A stretch of 64,000 nucleotides of DNA from Sphingopyxis soli (GTDB taxonomy: Bacteria > Pseudomonadota > Alphaproteobacteria > Sphingomonadales > Sphingomonadaceae): assembly GCF_018682675.1 (NCBI RefSeq), contig NZ_JAFMTR010000010.1:62001-126000 (forward strand). Direction: 5' to 3'. The translations under genes and the position numbers were made by a program. The stretch's first letter is position 1. Each line of letters opens with the position of its first letter. Below the pieces are notes generated by a model that ran no database searches, was not told the origin of the DNA, and saw nothing but the letters and a program-made list of their open reading frames with translations. Positions 28,880-38,199 of this stretch are shown here, one piece after another.

Positions 28880-29962
28880 GTGGCTGATCGCAAGCCGGAC
28901 AAGACTGCCGCCGCGCTCGAGCGCGAGGTGGCCGAGGAAGTCGGCCAGGAATTTCTTGCCGAGGGGCATTCGCCCCATTCGCCCGAAGCCCGCGCCGAGC
29001 GCGCCAAGCGCACGCATCTGCGCGCGCGGGCGCAGGGGGTCATCGAGCGCGGGCGCGAGACGCTGGGGCCGGGAACGCGCGCCTTTCGCGTGCTGCGCCG
29101 CGTCGTCGTCGGCACGTACACCGACGGCTTCATCCACGCGGGCAATCTCGCTTATCTGGCGCTGATTGCGCTCTTTCCGTTCTTCATCCTGCTCGCGGCG
29201 GTGCTGAGCGTCCTGGGTGGGAGCTTCGGCGGCGAGCGCGCAATCGAGGCGGTGTTCTCGGTGATGCCGCCGACGGTGGCGCGCGCGCTGGAAGGCCCGA
29301 TCCGCGAGGTGATGACCGCGCGCACCGGGCTGTTCCTCTGGCTTGGCGCGCTCGTGGCGTTGTGGACGGTGGGCAGCTTCATCGAAACGATGCGCGACAT
29401 ATTGCGCCGCGCCTATGGCACGCATTTCTCGCGCGGCTTCTTTCACTACCGCCTGCTGTCGATCGGCATCATATCGGGCGCGGTCGTGCTGATGCTGATC
29501 TCGTTCAGCATGCAGGTGCTGATCGTCGGCATCGAACAGTTCGTCGAGCGCGTGCTGCCGCCCGCCTATCAATCGGCCGGGGTGGTCGCCATCTCGCGCG
29601 GGGTGTCGGGTTTCGGCCTGTTCGTCGCGATCTACCTGCTCTTTTATTCGCTGACCCCGTCCAAATACCGCGCAAGGCAATTCCCCAAATGGCCGGGCGC
29701 GCTGTTCACGACGTTGTGGTGGATCGCGGTCACGCTGGCGTTGCCGCCGCTGCTTGCCAGCCTGTTTCGCTATGACGCGACCTACGGCAGCCTTGCGGGC
29801 GTGATGATCGCGCTGTTCTTTTTCTACCTCGTCGGATTGGGTATGGTGATCGGCGCCGAACTCAACGCCGCGCTGGTCGAGGTTGAGGATTTGGGCCACG
29901 ACGCTATTGGGCGCGCGGACGATATGATGATCGAAGACGAAGAGGCCGGAGAAAAAGAATGA
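28880..29962 (+). CDS. YihY/BrkB-family inner-membrane protein
   Basis: A 360-residue membrane protein. About 90 charged N-terminal residues precede six hydrophobic helices with the family text FIHAGNLAYLALIALFPFFI, WTVGSFIETMRDILRRAYG and YSLTPSKYRARQFPKWPGAL, ending with LGMVIGAELNAAL. Members were once called ribonuclease BN, which is wrong for this family; some may take part in phospholipid transfer between membranes. The GTG at 28880 begins four bases after the cbpA-like stop with only a weak ribosome site. The stop overlaps the fabI start. Confidence 0.9.
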   Translation: MADRKPDKTAAALEREVAEEVGQEFLAEGHSPHSPEARAERAKRTHLRARAQGVIERGRETLGPGTRAFRVLRRVVVGTYTDGFIHAGNLAYLALIALFPFFILLAAVLSVLGGSFGGERAIEAVFSVMPPTVARALEGPIREVMTARTGLFLWLGALVALWTVGSFIETMRDILRRAYGTHFSRGFFHYRLLSIGIISGAVVLMLISFSMQVLIVGIEQFVERVLPPAYQSAGVVAISRGVSGFGLFVAIYLLFYSLTPSKYRARQFPKWPGALFTTLWWIAVTLALPPLLASLFRYDATYGSLAGVMIALFFFYLVGLGMVIGAELNAALVEVEDLGHDAIGRADDMMIEDEEAGEKE

Positions 29963-30786
29963 CGGGTCTGATGAAGGGCAAGCGCGGGCTGATCATGGGT
30001 CTCGCGAACGACAAGTCGCTCGCCTGGGGCATTGCCAAGGCGCTGCATGCGCATGGCGCCGAGCTGGCGATTTCCTATCAGGGCGAGGTGATGGAAAAGC
30101 GGGTGAAGCCGCTCGCCGATCAACTCGGCTGCGATTTCCTGATCGATTGCGACGTCGCCGACATGGACAATCTCGATGCGGCGTTCGCGACGCTGGCAGC
30201 ACGCTGGCCGACGATCGACTTCGTCGTCCATGCGATCGGCTATACGAACAAGGAGGCGCTGCGCGGCCATTATGCCGACGTCGGACTCGAAGACTTTCTG
30301 ATGACGATGAATATCAGCGTGTACAGCTTCACCGCAGTCGCCAAGCGCGCGGCGGCGATGATGACGCCCTTCGATCCCGAAACGGGCACCGGCGGCGGCT
30401 CGCTGCTGACGCTGAGCTATTATGGCGCCGAAAAGGTGATCCCGCATTACAACGTCATGGGCGTCGCCAAGTCCGCGCTCGAGACCAGCGTCAAATATCT
30501 CGCCAACGATTACGGCCCGCGGGGCGTGCGCGTGAACGCGATCTCGGCCGGCCCGATCAAGACGCTGGCCGCGTCGGGGATCGGCGACTTCCGCCTGATC
30601 CTGAAATGGAACGAATATAACGCGCCGCTGCGCCGCAATGTCACGATCGACGATGTCGGCGGCTCGGCGCTGTACCTGCTGAGCGACCTGGCGGCGGGCG
30701 TGACCGGCGAAACGCACCATGTCGATGCGGGTTATCATACGGTCGGCATGAAGCAGGAAGACGCGCCGGACATTGCGCTTGCCTGA
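29959..30786 (+). CDS. fabI: Enoyl-[acyl-carrier-protein] reductase (NADH)
   Basis: A 275-residue SDR-type enoyl-ACP reductase that completes each cycle of fatty-acid elongation. The FabI-specific nucleotide motif is GLANDKSLAWGIA rather than the classical TGxxxGxG, and the catalytic Tyr-x6-Lys lies in YYGAEKVIPHYNVMGVAKSAL. GYTNKEALRGHYADV and SAGPIKTLAASGIGDF are also typical. The ATG overlaps the brkB stop, and its 3' end overlaps the acetyltransferase start. Confidence 0.96.
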   Translation: MTGLMKGKRGLIMGLANDKSLAWGIAKALHAHGAELAISYQGEVMEKRVKPLADQLGCDFLIDCDVADMDNLDAAFATLAARWPTIDFVVHAIGYTNKEALRGHYADVGLEDFLMTMNISVYSFTAVAKRAAAMMTPFDPETGTGGGSLLTLSYYGAEKVIPHYNVMGVAKSALETSVKYLANDYGPRGVRVNAISAGPIKTLAASGIGDFRLILKWNEYNAPLRRNVTIDDVGGSALYLLSDLAAGVTGETHHVDAGYHTVGMKQEDAPDIALA

Positions 30787-31309
30787 CGGCATCGTCATCC
30801 GTGCCGCGACGGCGGCGGATGGCGACGCGATCGACGCGGTGATCCGCACGGCCTTTGCCGGCACCGGATTCGGGTATCAGGGCGAGGCTGGGCTGGTGCG
30901 GATGATCGAGGACGATGGCGACGTGCTGACGTCGCTTGTCGCCGAGCGCGACGGCGGGGTCGTGGGGCATGTGCTGTTCAGCCGGATGGATGTTCAGGCC
31001 GACGGCGCGGCGTTGTCGGCGGCCGGTCTCGCGCCCGTCTCGGTCTCGCCGATGCTGCAGGGGCAGGGGATCGGCGATGCGCTGATTCGCGCGGGGCTGG
31101 GCGATCTGCGCGCGCAGGGCGTCGCGATCAGCTTCGTTCTCGGTCATGAATCCTACTACCCGCGCTTCGGCTATTCGCCCGATCTCGCCGCGCGGTTCGC
31201 GTCGCCTTTTGCGGGGCCGCATTTCATGGCGATGATGCTGGACAGCGGCGCCGATTGGCCGCAATGCGGCCGCGCGGATTACGCACCCGCATTCGGCCGC
31301 TTGGGGTAG
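30773..31309 (+). CDS. GNAT-family N-acetyltransferase
   Basis: A 178-residue acetyltransferase-like protein: [20 protein letters not shown] opens the fold, [12 protein letters not shown] forms the central strands, and [20 protein letters not shown] holds the acetyl-CoA loop (Q/R-x-x-G-x-G/A in QGQGIG). [11 protein letters not shown] is typical of the YhbS-like branch. Substrate unknown. It starts with a TTG at 30773 or 30779 inside the end of fabI; no ATG fits. The aroC start follows the stop by four bases. Confidence 0.85.
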   Translation: MRLPDGIVIRAATAADGDAIDAVIRTAFAGTGFGYQGEAGLVRMIEDDGDVLTSLVAERDGGVVGHVLFSRMDVQADGAALSAAGLAPVSVSPMLQGQGIGDALIRAGLGDLRAQGVAISFVLGHESYYPRFGYSPDLAARFASPFAGPHFMAMMLDSGADWPQCGRADYAPAFGRLG

Positions 31310-31313
31310 GGAC

Positions 31314-32390
31314 ATGAGTTTCAACAGCTTCGGACGCGTTTTGCGATTCACGACCTGGGGCGAGAGTCACGGGCCCGCGCTCGGTGCCGTGGTCGACGGT
31401 TGCCCGCCGCGCCTGTCGCTGTCCGAAGGCGATATCCAGCCGTTCCTCGACAAGCGCCGCCCCGGCCAGTCGCGCCACACGACGCAGCGGCAGGAACCCG
31501 ACCGGGTGCGCATCCTGTCGGGCACCTTCGAGGGCAAGACGACGGGGACGCCGATCAGCCTGATGATCGAGAATGTCGACCAGCGCTCGAAGGATTATGG
31601 CGAGATTGCGCAGGCCTATCGCCCCGGTCACGCCGACTATGCCTATGACGCGAAATACGGCATCCGCGACTATCGCGGCGGCGGCCGGTCGAGCGCGCGC
31701 GAGACCGCGGCACGCGTCGCGGCGGGCGGGGTCGCGCGGCTGATCATTCCCGAGGTGCAGATCCACGCCTGGGTCGCCGAGATCGGCGGCGATGCGATCG
31801 ATCCTGCGAACTTCGACCTTGAGGAAATTGATCGCAATCCCTTTTTCTGCCCCGATCCCGCCGCAGCGCAGCGTTGGGAAGGGCTGATGGACGCGGCGCG
31901 GAAGGCAGGCAGTTCGCTCGGCGCGGTGATCGAATGCGCCGCCAGCGGCGTGCCCGCCGGCTGGGGCGCGCCGATCTATGCCAAGCTCGACAGCGATCTG
32001 GCCGCCGCGATGATGGGCATCAACGCCGTCAAGGGCGTCGAGATCGGCGCAGGCTTCCACGCGGCGCGCCTGCGCGGCGAGGAAAATGCCGACCCGATGC
32101 GCCCCGCAAGCGACGGCAGCAACCGCCCCGATTTCCTGTCGAACAATGCCGGTGGCATCGCGGGCGGCATCTCGACCGGCCAGCCGGTGGTCGTGCGCGT
32201 CGCCTTCAAGCCGACCAGCTCGATCCTCACCCCGGTGCCGACGATCAACGCGGCGGGCGAGGCCGCCGATATCGTCACCAAGGGGCGGCACGACCCTTGC
32301 GTCGGCATCCGCGGGGCGCCGGTGGTCGAGGCGATGATGGCGCTCGTCCTCGCCGACCACAAGCTGTTGCACAGGGCGCAGAACGGCTGA
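31314..32390 (+). CDS. aroC: Chorismate synthase
   Basis: A 358-residue FMN-dependent enzyme making chorismate from 5-enolpyruvylshikimate 3-phosphate, the last step of the shikimate pathway. Signature text: [13 protein letters not shown] at the N-terminus, [20 protein letters not shown] in the middle and [17 protein letters not shown] near the end. Length is normal. It lies between the acetyltransferase and the SLC13-type permease with gaps of four and one base, so probably co-transcribed. Confidence 0.97.
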   Translation: MSFNSFGRVLRFTTWGESHGPALGAVVDGCPPRLSLSEGDIQPFLDKRRPGQSRHTTQRQEPDRVRILSGTFEGKTTGTPISLMIENVDQRSKDYGEIAQAYRPGHADYAYDAKYGIRDYRGGGRSSARETAARVAAGGVARLIIPEVQIHAWVAEIGGDAIDPANFDLEEIDRNPFFCPDPAAAQRWEGLMDAARKAGSSLGAVIECAASGVPAGWGAPIYAKLDSDLAAAMMGINAVKGVEIGAGFHAARLRGEENADPMRPASDGSNRPDFLSNNAGGIAGGISTGQPVVVRVAFKPTSSILTPVPTINAAGEAADIVTKGRHDPCVGIRGAPVVEAMMALVLADHKLLHRAQNG

Positions 32391-32391
32391 C

Positions 32392-34176
32392 ATGATCGAG
32401 GCGGTCCAAACGTTCGTCGAAGCGCATCAGGCCGTCCTTTCGCTCATCATCCTCGCCGCGATATTCGTCGGCTTCCTGATGGAGCGGTTGCCCGCGACGG
32501 TCATCGCCATCCTCGGTGCCTGCACCTATCTCGCGCTCGGCATTCTCGACGCCGACGGGCTCTATTCGGTCTTCTCCAACTCCGCGCCAATCGTCATCGG
32601 GGCGATGTTCGTGCTGTCGGGTGCGCTCATCCGCACCGGCGTGATCCAGCGCGTTGCCGATGCGATCATGAAGCGCGCCGAGAAGAATCCGCGGCTGGCG
32701 ATCGTCGAAGTGTTGGTCGGGGCGCTCGTCGCGTCGGCCTTCCTGAACAACACGCCGGTCGTCGTGGTCTTGCTGCCGATCATGCTCAAGCTGGCGGAGG
32801 TCACCGGCGTCAGCGCCAAGCGCCTGCTGATGCCGCTGTCGATCGTCGCCGTGCTCGGCGGAACGCTGACGTTGATCGGGACATCGACCAACCTCGTCGT
32901 CGACGGAATCGTGCGGCAGGCCGGGTTGGAGCGCTTCGGCATATTCGAGATCACCCCGATCGGGCTCGTCACCGCGGCATCGGGGATGGTCGGCCTGGCG
33001 CTGATGTGGTGGCTCCTGCCGACCGACAAGCCGGTCAAGGGGCCGGCGGGGACACATGACGCGCACCAATATCTGACCGAACTGGTGCTCGGCGACGATG
33101 ACGATCTCGTCGCGATGACGGTCGAGGCGTTTCGCGACCTTCCGCGCTCGGCGCGTATCGTCGGCGTGCGGCGCGCGACAACGGTCGTCCATGGGGCCGA
33201 CCTGGAGAATTGGACGCTGGCCGCCGGCGATCGCATTATCCTTCGCGTCGATGGCGCCACGCTGATGACCTGGCGCGACCAGGGACGCTTCGGGCTGGGG
33301 ATCGGCAACGGGGAACCGGCAGAGGGCGATGTGGTTGTCGAAACGATGATCGCGGCGAACCATCCCTCAATCGGGCAACGATTGATCGATATCCCGTTCC
33401 TGCAAAAGATTCGCGCGCGGATCATCGGCCTCGACCGGCCGGCGCACGAACCCGGCCCCGACCTCGCCAGCGTCCGCATCCGCCCCGCCGACCGCCTGCT
33501 CGTCGCGGCCGGACCGCGCGAAGTCGAGGCGCTGCGCGACAACCCGCACCTGATCGGCGCCGACCTCGCGAAGGTTCGCGCCTTTCGTCGGGGCAAGGCG
33601 TGGATCGCGATCCTGTGCATGGCATCGGTCGTCGCGCTTGCCGCGCTCGATATCATGTCGATCGGGGTGGCCGCGATCATTGCCATCGGCGTCATCCTGG
33701 TGACGCGCTGCATCGACAGCGAGGAGGCGTGGGGGACGATCGACGGCGATGTGCTGATCCTGATCTTCGCGATGCTCGCCGTCGGGCTGGCGCTCGAGCA
33801 GAGCGGGGCGGTGGCGATGATGGTCGGCTGGGCGCAGCCGATGCTTGCCGGGCAACCGGCGTGGGTGCTGGTATTCGGCATCTATTTCTTCGCGCTGATC
33901 TTGTCGGAACTGCTCAGCAACAATGCGGTCGCAGCCCTGATGACGCCCGTGACACTGGCAATGGCGTCAGAGCTTGGGGTCGATCCGCGTCCGTTGGTTA
34001 TCGCGCTGATGATCGGCGCGTCGGCGTGCTTCGCGACACCGATCGGCTATCAGACGAACACGATCGTCTATGCCGCCGGCGATTATCGCTTCGTCGATTT
34101 CGTCAGGATCGGTGTGCCGCTGAACATCATCACCGGTGTATCGACGTGCCTGGCGATCGTGTTTTTCCTGACCTGA
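32392..34176 (+). CDS. SLC13/DASS-family permease with central RCK_C domains
   Basis: A 594-residue transporter with about ten to twelve membrane spans split by a soluble middle. The two transport signatures SAFLNNTPVVVVLLPI with IGTSTNLVVDG, and ELLSNNAVAALMTPV with IGYQTNTIVYAAGDY, form the inverted halves of a divalent-anion:sodium symporter fold. Residues about 215-285 and 300-385 resemble paired TrkA-C/RCK_C domains (RIVGVRRATTVVHG, LAAGDRIILRV, RPADRLLVAAGP). Ligand could be sulfate, a dicarboxylate or another anion. It starts two bases after the aroC stop. Confidence 0.9.
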   Translation: MIEAVQTFVEAHQAVLSLIILAAIFVGFLMERLPATVIAILGACTYLALGILDADGLYSVFSNSAPIVIGAMFVLSGALIRTGVIQRVADAIMKRAEKNPRLAIVEVLVGALVASAFLNNTPVVVVLLPIMLKLAEVTGVSAKRLLMPLSIVAVLGGTLTLIGTSTNLVVDGIVRQAGLERFGIFEITPIGLVTAASGMVGLALMWWLLPTDKPVKGPAGTHDAHQYLTELVLGDDDDLVAMTVEAFRDLPRSARIVGVRRATTVVHGADLENWTLAAGDRIILRVDGATLMTWRDQGRFGLGIGNGEPAEGDVVVETMIAANHPSIGQRLIDIPFLQKIRARIIGLDRPAHEPGPDLASVRIRPADRLLVAAGPREVEALRDNPHLIGADLAKVRAFRRGKAWIAILCMASVVALAALDIMSIGVAAIIAIGVILVTRCIDSEEAWGTIDGDVLILIFAMLAVGLALEQSGAVAMMVGWAQPMLAGQPAWVLVFGIYFFALILSELLSNNAVAALMTPVTLAMASELGVDPRPLVIALMIGASACFATPIGYQTNTIVYAAGDYRFVDFVRIGVPLNIITGVSTCLAIVFFLT

Positions 34177-34250
34177 GATTGCCCGTCGCCGACCAGCCTG
34201 TTACCCCCGCATCATGAAACGCCTGCATCAGCAGGACAGGGGAGTTCTGG

Positions 34251-35600
34251 ATGGCACGTCGCCTCACTTTATACATCTTGCTCGGCATGGTCCTCGGGAT
34301 CGTTGTCGGCTTTCTGGTGCGGAGCTTCGTGCCCGCCGACAGCGCGGAATTCGAATATTGGCTGAAGGGCTTCGGGACCCTCGCCACCATCTTCCTCAAC
34401 CTCATCAAGATGCTCGTCGCGCCGCTGATCCTCGGCACGCTCATCGCCGGCATCGCGCATATGGGCGACAGTTCGGCGCTCGGCCGCATCGGTACCCGCG
34501 CGATCGCATGGTTCATCCTCGCCAGCCTGATCTCGATCAGCCTCGGCCTGATCATGGTCAATTTGCTCGAACCCGGCGCGGGCCTTCATCTGGCGGTCGG
34601 CGCGCATTCGGCGGCCGAGGTCGGCGAGGTCAAGAAACTCGATATGTTCGAGTTCATCGAGCATATCTTCCCGAAGAACGTCATCCAGGCGATGGCGGAC
34701 AACAACGTCCTCCAGATCCTGGTCTTTGCGCTGTTCGCGGGGGTCGGCCTGTCGGCGCTGGGCGAGAAGGGCAAGCCGCTCGTCCGCGGCGCCGAGGCGC
34801 TCGCCGAGCTGATGCTCCAGATCACCGGCTATGTCATGCGTCTGGCGCCGTTCGCGGTGTTCGGCGCGCTGGCCAAGGTGGTCGCGCAATATGGCCTCGG
34901 CATTCTCGCGACCTACGCGGAGCTGCTGACCGAATTCTATATCTCGCTCGTGCTGCTGTGGCTGATCCTGCTCGGCGTCGGCGCGCTGTTCCTCGGCAGG
35001 CGGATCGTCCAGCTCGTTCGCTACGTGCGCGAGCCGCTGCTGATCGCTTTTTCGACCGCGTCGTCGGAAGCGGCGATGCCGAAACTGTTCGAACAGCTCG
35101 ACCGCTTCGGCGTGCCGCGCCGCATCTCGGGCTTCGTGCTGCCGCTCGGCTACAGCTTCAACCTCGACGGGTCGATGATGTACGCCAGCTTCGCGACGAT
35201 CTTCATCGCCCAGGCCTATGACATCGACATACCGATCGCGACACAGATCCTGATCCTCCTCACCCTGATGGTGTCGTCGAAGGGGATCGCGGCGGTGCCG
35301 CGCGCCAGCCTCGTCGTCATCACCGCGACGCTGGCGATGTTCGACCTGCCGGTCGAGGGCGTCGCGATCGTCTTTGCGATCGACCATTTCCTCGACATGG
35401 GGCGCACCGCGACCAACGTCGTCGGCAATGCCGTCGCGACCAGCGTCATCACCAAATGGGAAGGGATGCTCGAAGAGCCGGACCCGGCCTTCGACGAGCG
35501 GCCGCACGCGCCCGCGCACACCACCCATCATGGCGCGCGCGGGCTCGATCTTCAGGAGGACATGGTCGCCGACAAGCGGACGCCGCCGGCCGACGCCTGA
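34251..35600 (+). CDS. Dicarboxylate/amino acid:cation symporter (DAACS family)
   Basis: A 449-residue secondary transporter of the GltP/DctA family with eight helices and two hairpins. The Ser-rich hairpin is STASSEAAMPKLFE; helix 7 has GYSFNLDGSMMYASF (the NMDGT-like motif reads NLDGS here) and helix 8 has DHFLDMGRTATNVVGNAVA. The substitution of the NMDGT motif suggests altered ion coupling or substrate. A hydrophilic 40-residue tail rich in His and acidic residues follows. Ribosome site GGGGAG is nine bases upstream of the ATG. Confidence 0.9.
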   Translation: MARRLTLYILLGMVLGIVVGFLVRSFVPADSAEFEYWLKGFGTLATIFLNLIKMLVAPLILGTLIAGIAHMGDSSALGRIGTRAIAWFILASLISISLGLIMVNLLEPGAGLHLAVGAHSAAEVGEVKKLDMFEFIEHIFPKNVIQAMADNNVLQILVFALFAGVGLSALGEKGKPLVRGAEALAELMLQITGYVMRLAPFAVFGALAKVVAQYGLGILATYAELLTEFYISLVLLWLILLGVGALFLGRRIVQLVRYVREPLLIAFSTASSEAAMPKLFEQLDRFGVPRRISGFVLPLGYSFNLDGSMMYASFATIFIAQAYDIDIPIATQILILLTLMVSSKGIAAVPRASLVVITATLAMFDLPVEGVAIVFAIDHFLDMGRTATNVVGNAVATSVITKWEGMLEEPDPAFDERPHAPAHTTHHGARGLDLQEDMVADKRTPPADA

Positions 35601-35609
35601 CGCGCCGCG

Positions 35610-36575
35610 TCAGTCCTTGTCGGGGGTGATCGACCGCTCGAACCGCTGCGACCGCTCGGGTGCCGGCGCCTGACGCTGCGCAGGCGGCGTGTAGCGCGGC
35701 GCTGCGGATGGCGGCGCGGCCGGGGGTCGCACCGCAGCCGGCCGGTCCGTCGAGGGCGCCGGACGCGGCCGGACCGCTTCGGGACCGCGCGGCGTGCCGC
35801 CGCCCTGCGGCGGCGCCCACGTTCGCACGGGGCGCTGCGCACCGGCCGGGCGATCCGTCGTCGCCTCGCCTTGCGCCACCGGCGGCGCCGGACGCGGGCG
35901 GACATAGCCGCCGCCTTCGCCGCGCGAGGGGCGCGGGTGGACGGCCGAGGGGCCGCCGCCGGGGCGAACCGGATTGGTCGTGGTCGGCGGATTGCCGCCT
36001 TGGCCGCCGCTGCCCCCGCCCGGGCGCGTTCCACGCTGGCCATCGCCGCCGGGATGGCCGGTCCAGCCGCCGGGGCGCCCCGGGCGACCATCGCCATTCC
36101 CGTCACCATGACCCGGCTGCCCGTTCCAGCCACCGGGACGGCCGGGACGTCCGTCGCCGTCACCTCGTCCCGGACGGTTCCAGTTGCCGTCGCCATGACC
36201 GCCATGGTGCTTCCACCAGGCGCGCCGCCCGCCCCAATAGTTCAGATACTGGCCGCGCAGCGGATAGCGGTTGCGATGGATGTCGAAGAGCCAGAGGCCG
36301 TAGCCCGGATAATAATAATTGTCGTACCAGCCGCCACCAAAGCCGATCTGCGCAAAGCCGCCGCCATAGTCCGACGCATCATAGCAGTCATAGCCATAAC
36401 CGTCGTCATAGGCATAGCCGTCATAATCGTAATAGTCGGCGCCATAGCGCGATGCGCAGTCGCCGCCCGAGGCGTAGCTGCTGCCGTACACATCGCCATA
36501 ATAGCAGCCGCCGAGCGCCGTCGTGGCGAGCGCGCCAAGCGTCACGGCGAGGGAGGGTCGGAATGCCTTGGCCAT
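35610..36575 (-). CDS. Low-complexity lipoprotein: Tyr/Asp-rich then Gly/Pro-rich
   Basis: A 321-residue predicted lipoprotein: signal peptide with lipobox ALGGC near residue 24. Residues about 25-110 are packed with Tyr, Asp and Gly (GADYYDYDGYAYDDGYGYD), followed by FDIHRNRYPLRGQYLNYWGGRRAWW, a region with some resemblance to peptidase-inhibitor or RcnB-like secreted proteins. From about 120 the chain is Gly/Pro/Arg-rich, with a near-duplicate block GDGRPGRPGGWNGQPGHGDG and GDGRPGRPGGWTGHPGGDG, then Pro-rich to the end. Very likely an extended surface or periplasmic protein. No function assigned. It converges with the symporter gene, nine bases apart. Confidence 0.7.
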   Translation of the reverse strand: MAKAFRPSLAVTLGALATTALGGCYYGDVYGSSYASGGDCASRYGADYYDYDGYAYDDGYGYDCYDASDYGGGFAQIGFGGGWYDNYYYPGYGLWLFDIHRNRYPLRGQYLNYWGGRRAWWKHHGGHGDGNWNRPGRGDGDGRPGRPGGWNGQPGHGDGNGDGRPGRPGGWTGHPGGDGQRGTRPGGGSGGQGGNPPTTTNPVRPGGGPSAVHPRPSRGEGGGYVRPRPAPPVAQGEATTDRPAGAQRPVRTWAPPQGGGTPRGPEAVRPRPAPSTDRPAAVRPPAAPPSAAPRYTPPAQRQAPAPERSQRFERSITPDKD

Positions 36576-36588
36576 GACTTTATCCTTT

Positions 36589-36631
36589 GAGAGTCCAAAC
36601 GGATGCGACTGAGAGTCCAAACGGATGCGAC
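36589..36631. repeat. 21-bp tandem direct repeat upstream of the lipoprotein gene
   Basis: Two perfect copies of GAGAGTCCAAACGGATGCGAC at 36589-36609 and 36611-36631, separated by a single T, 14 bases upstream of the lipoprotein start codon. This is within the 195-base divergent region shared with the cytochrome P450 gene. It could be a duplicated leader or operator element; function unknown. Confidence 0.9.
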
Positions 36632-36770
36632 CCGCCATCTTGCCGCGAGATTGCGCGAGTCGAGTTGAATTTGCGGTGAATGGAGCCCGGGCGCTGCGAC
36701 GCGCGCTACTTGCATCGATGTCAGTAGTTCGATAGCCTGCCGCCAATCGCAACGACCGACGAGGTTTTCT

Positions 36771-38162
36771 ATGAACGCCCCAGCGAAGTTCAACTGGTCC
36801 GAAGGCCGCTTCGGTCCCGACACCGCGCACTGGCTGCCGCGCAATCCCGACGCCGCGCTCGACCATATACCGGGCGAGGACGGGATGCCGGTGATCGGCA
36901 ACACGCTCGAACAGCTTCGCGACTATCCCTCGTTCACGCGGCGCATGGTCGGCAAATATGGCCGCGTCTATCGCAACAACAGCTTCGGCGGGCGCAGCGT
37001 CGCGCTGCACGGGCCCGAGGCGAACGAACTGGTGATGTTCGACCGCGAGAAAATATTCTCGTCCGAACAGGGGTGGGGACCGGTACTCAACCTGCTGTTC
37101 CCGCGCGGGCTGATGCTGATGGACTTCGAGAAACATCGCGCCGACCGCAAGGTTCTGTCGGTCGCCTTCAAGCCCGAGCCGATGCGGCACTATGCTGACT
37201 CGCTGAACGAAGGAATCCGCGACCGGGTCGCCGCTTGGAGCGGCAAGACCTTCCAATTCTACCCTGCGATCAAGGAACTGACGCTCGACCTTGCCGCGAC
37301 CAGCTTTCTCGGCATCCCGTGGGGACCGGAGGCGGACAAGGTCAACAAGGCCTTCGTCGACATGGTGCAGGCGTCGATCGGGGTCGTGCGCCGTCCGCTG
37401 CCCTTCACCGCGATGGGCCGCGGCGTGAAGGGGCGCGCTTATCTCGTCGACTATTTCGGCAAGATGGTGCCCGAGCGCCGTGACGGCGCGGGCGAGGATA
37501 TCTTCAGCCAGATCTGCCGCGCGAGGGACGATGACGGCGAATATCTGACGACCGGTGCGATCGTCGATCATATGAATTTCCTGATGATGGCGGCGCACGA
37601 CACGATCACCAGCTCGATCACCACGATGGTGTACCAGCTCGCGAAACATCCCGAGTGGCAGGACCGGCTGCGCGAGGAGATGCTGAGCGTCGCGCCGGCG
37701 GGCGAGGGGGTCGGGCATAACGGCCTCGGCGAGCTGGAATTGACCGAATGGGCGTTCAAGGAGTCGCTTCGTCTCGTCCCCCCGGTGCCAAGCTTCCCGC
37801 GCCGCGCGCTCAAGGATTTCGAATATGGCGGCTATCGTATCCCGGCGGGTACTTCGGTCGGGGTCAGTCCGGCCTTCACGCATATGATGGAGGAGCATTG
37901 GCCCGAACCCGAAAAGTTCGACCCGATGCGCTTCGCCCCCGAACAGGCGCGCGAGCGGCATAAATATGCGTGGGTTCCCTTCGGCGGCGGCGCGCATATG
38001 TGCCTGGGGTTGCACTTCGCGTACATGCAGGCGAAAATCTTCTTTCACCATGTCGTGACAACGCATCGCATCGTGGTGCGCGACGGTTACGCACCCGAAT
38101 GGCAGATGCTCCCGATCCCGCGTCCGAAGGACGGGCTGACGGTGACGTTCGAGCCGCTCTGA
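36771..38162 (+). CDS. Cytochrome P450
   Basis: A 463-residue haem-thiolate monooxygenase. I-helix oxygen-activation motif in MMAAHDTITSS, the K-helix E-x-x-R in FKESLRLVPPVPSFPRRAL, and the haem loop FGGGAHMCLGLHFAYMQ with the proximal Cys at about residue 411. No N-terminal membrane anchor, so it is a soluble bacterial P450 needing external ferredoxin partners; none are encoded nearby. The general style is similar to CYP families acting on sterols or terpenes in sphingomonads (for example CYP153/CYP51-like neighbours), but I cannot name a subfamily. Divergent from the low-complexity lipoprotein gene. Confidence 0.93.
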   Translation: MNAPAKFNWSEGRFGPDTAHWLPRNPDAALDHIPGEDGMPVIGNTLEQLRDYPSFTRRMVGKYGRVYRNNSFGGRSVALHGPEANELVMFDREKIFSSEQGWGPVLNLLFPRGLMLMDFEKHRADRKVLSVAFKPEPMRHYADSLNEGIRDRVAAWSGKTFQFYPAIKELTLDLAATSFLGIPWGPEADKVNKAFVDMVQASIGVVRRPLPFTAMGRGVKGRAYLVDYFGKMVPERRDGAGEDIFSQICRARDDDGEYLTTGAIVDHMNFLMMAAHDTITSSITTMVYQLAKHPEWQDRLREEMLSVAPAGEGVGHNGLGELELTEWAFKESLRLVPPVPSFPRRALKDFEYGGYRIPAGTSVGVSPAFTHMMEEHWPEPEKFDPMRFAPEQARERHKYAWVPFGGGAHMCLGLHFAYMQAKIFFHHVVTTHRIVVRDGYAPEWQMLPIPRPKDGLTVTFEPL

Positions 38163-38199
38163 ACTTGCCCGTCGGCGCGCCGCGCGCCATCTGGGACGA

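Noticed and set aside
27929-29899. A 656-codon minus-strand open frame across the cbpA-like and brkB genes
   Set aside because: It spans two well-defined plus-strand genes and reads as His/Arg/Gln-rich noise.
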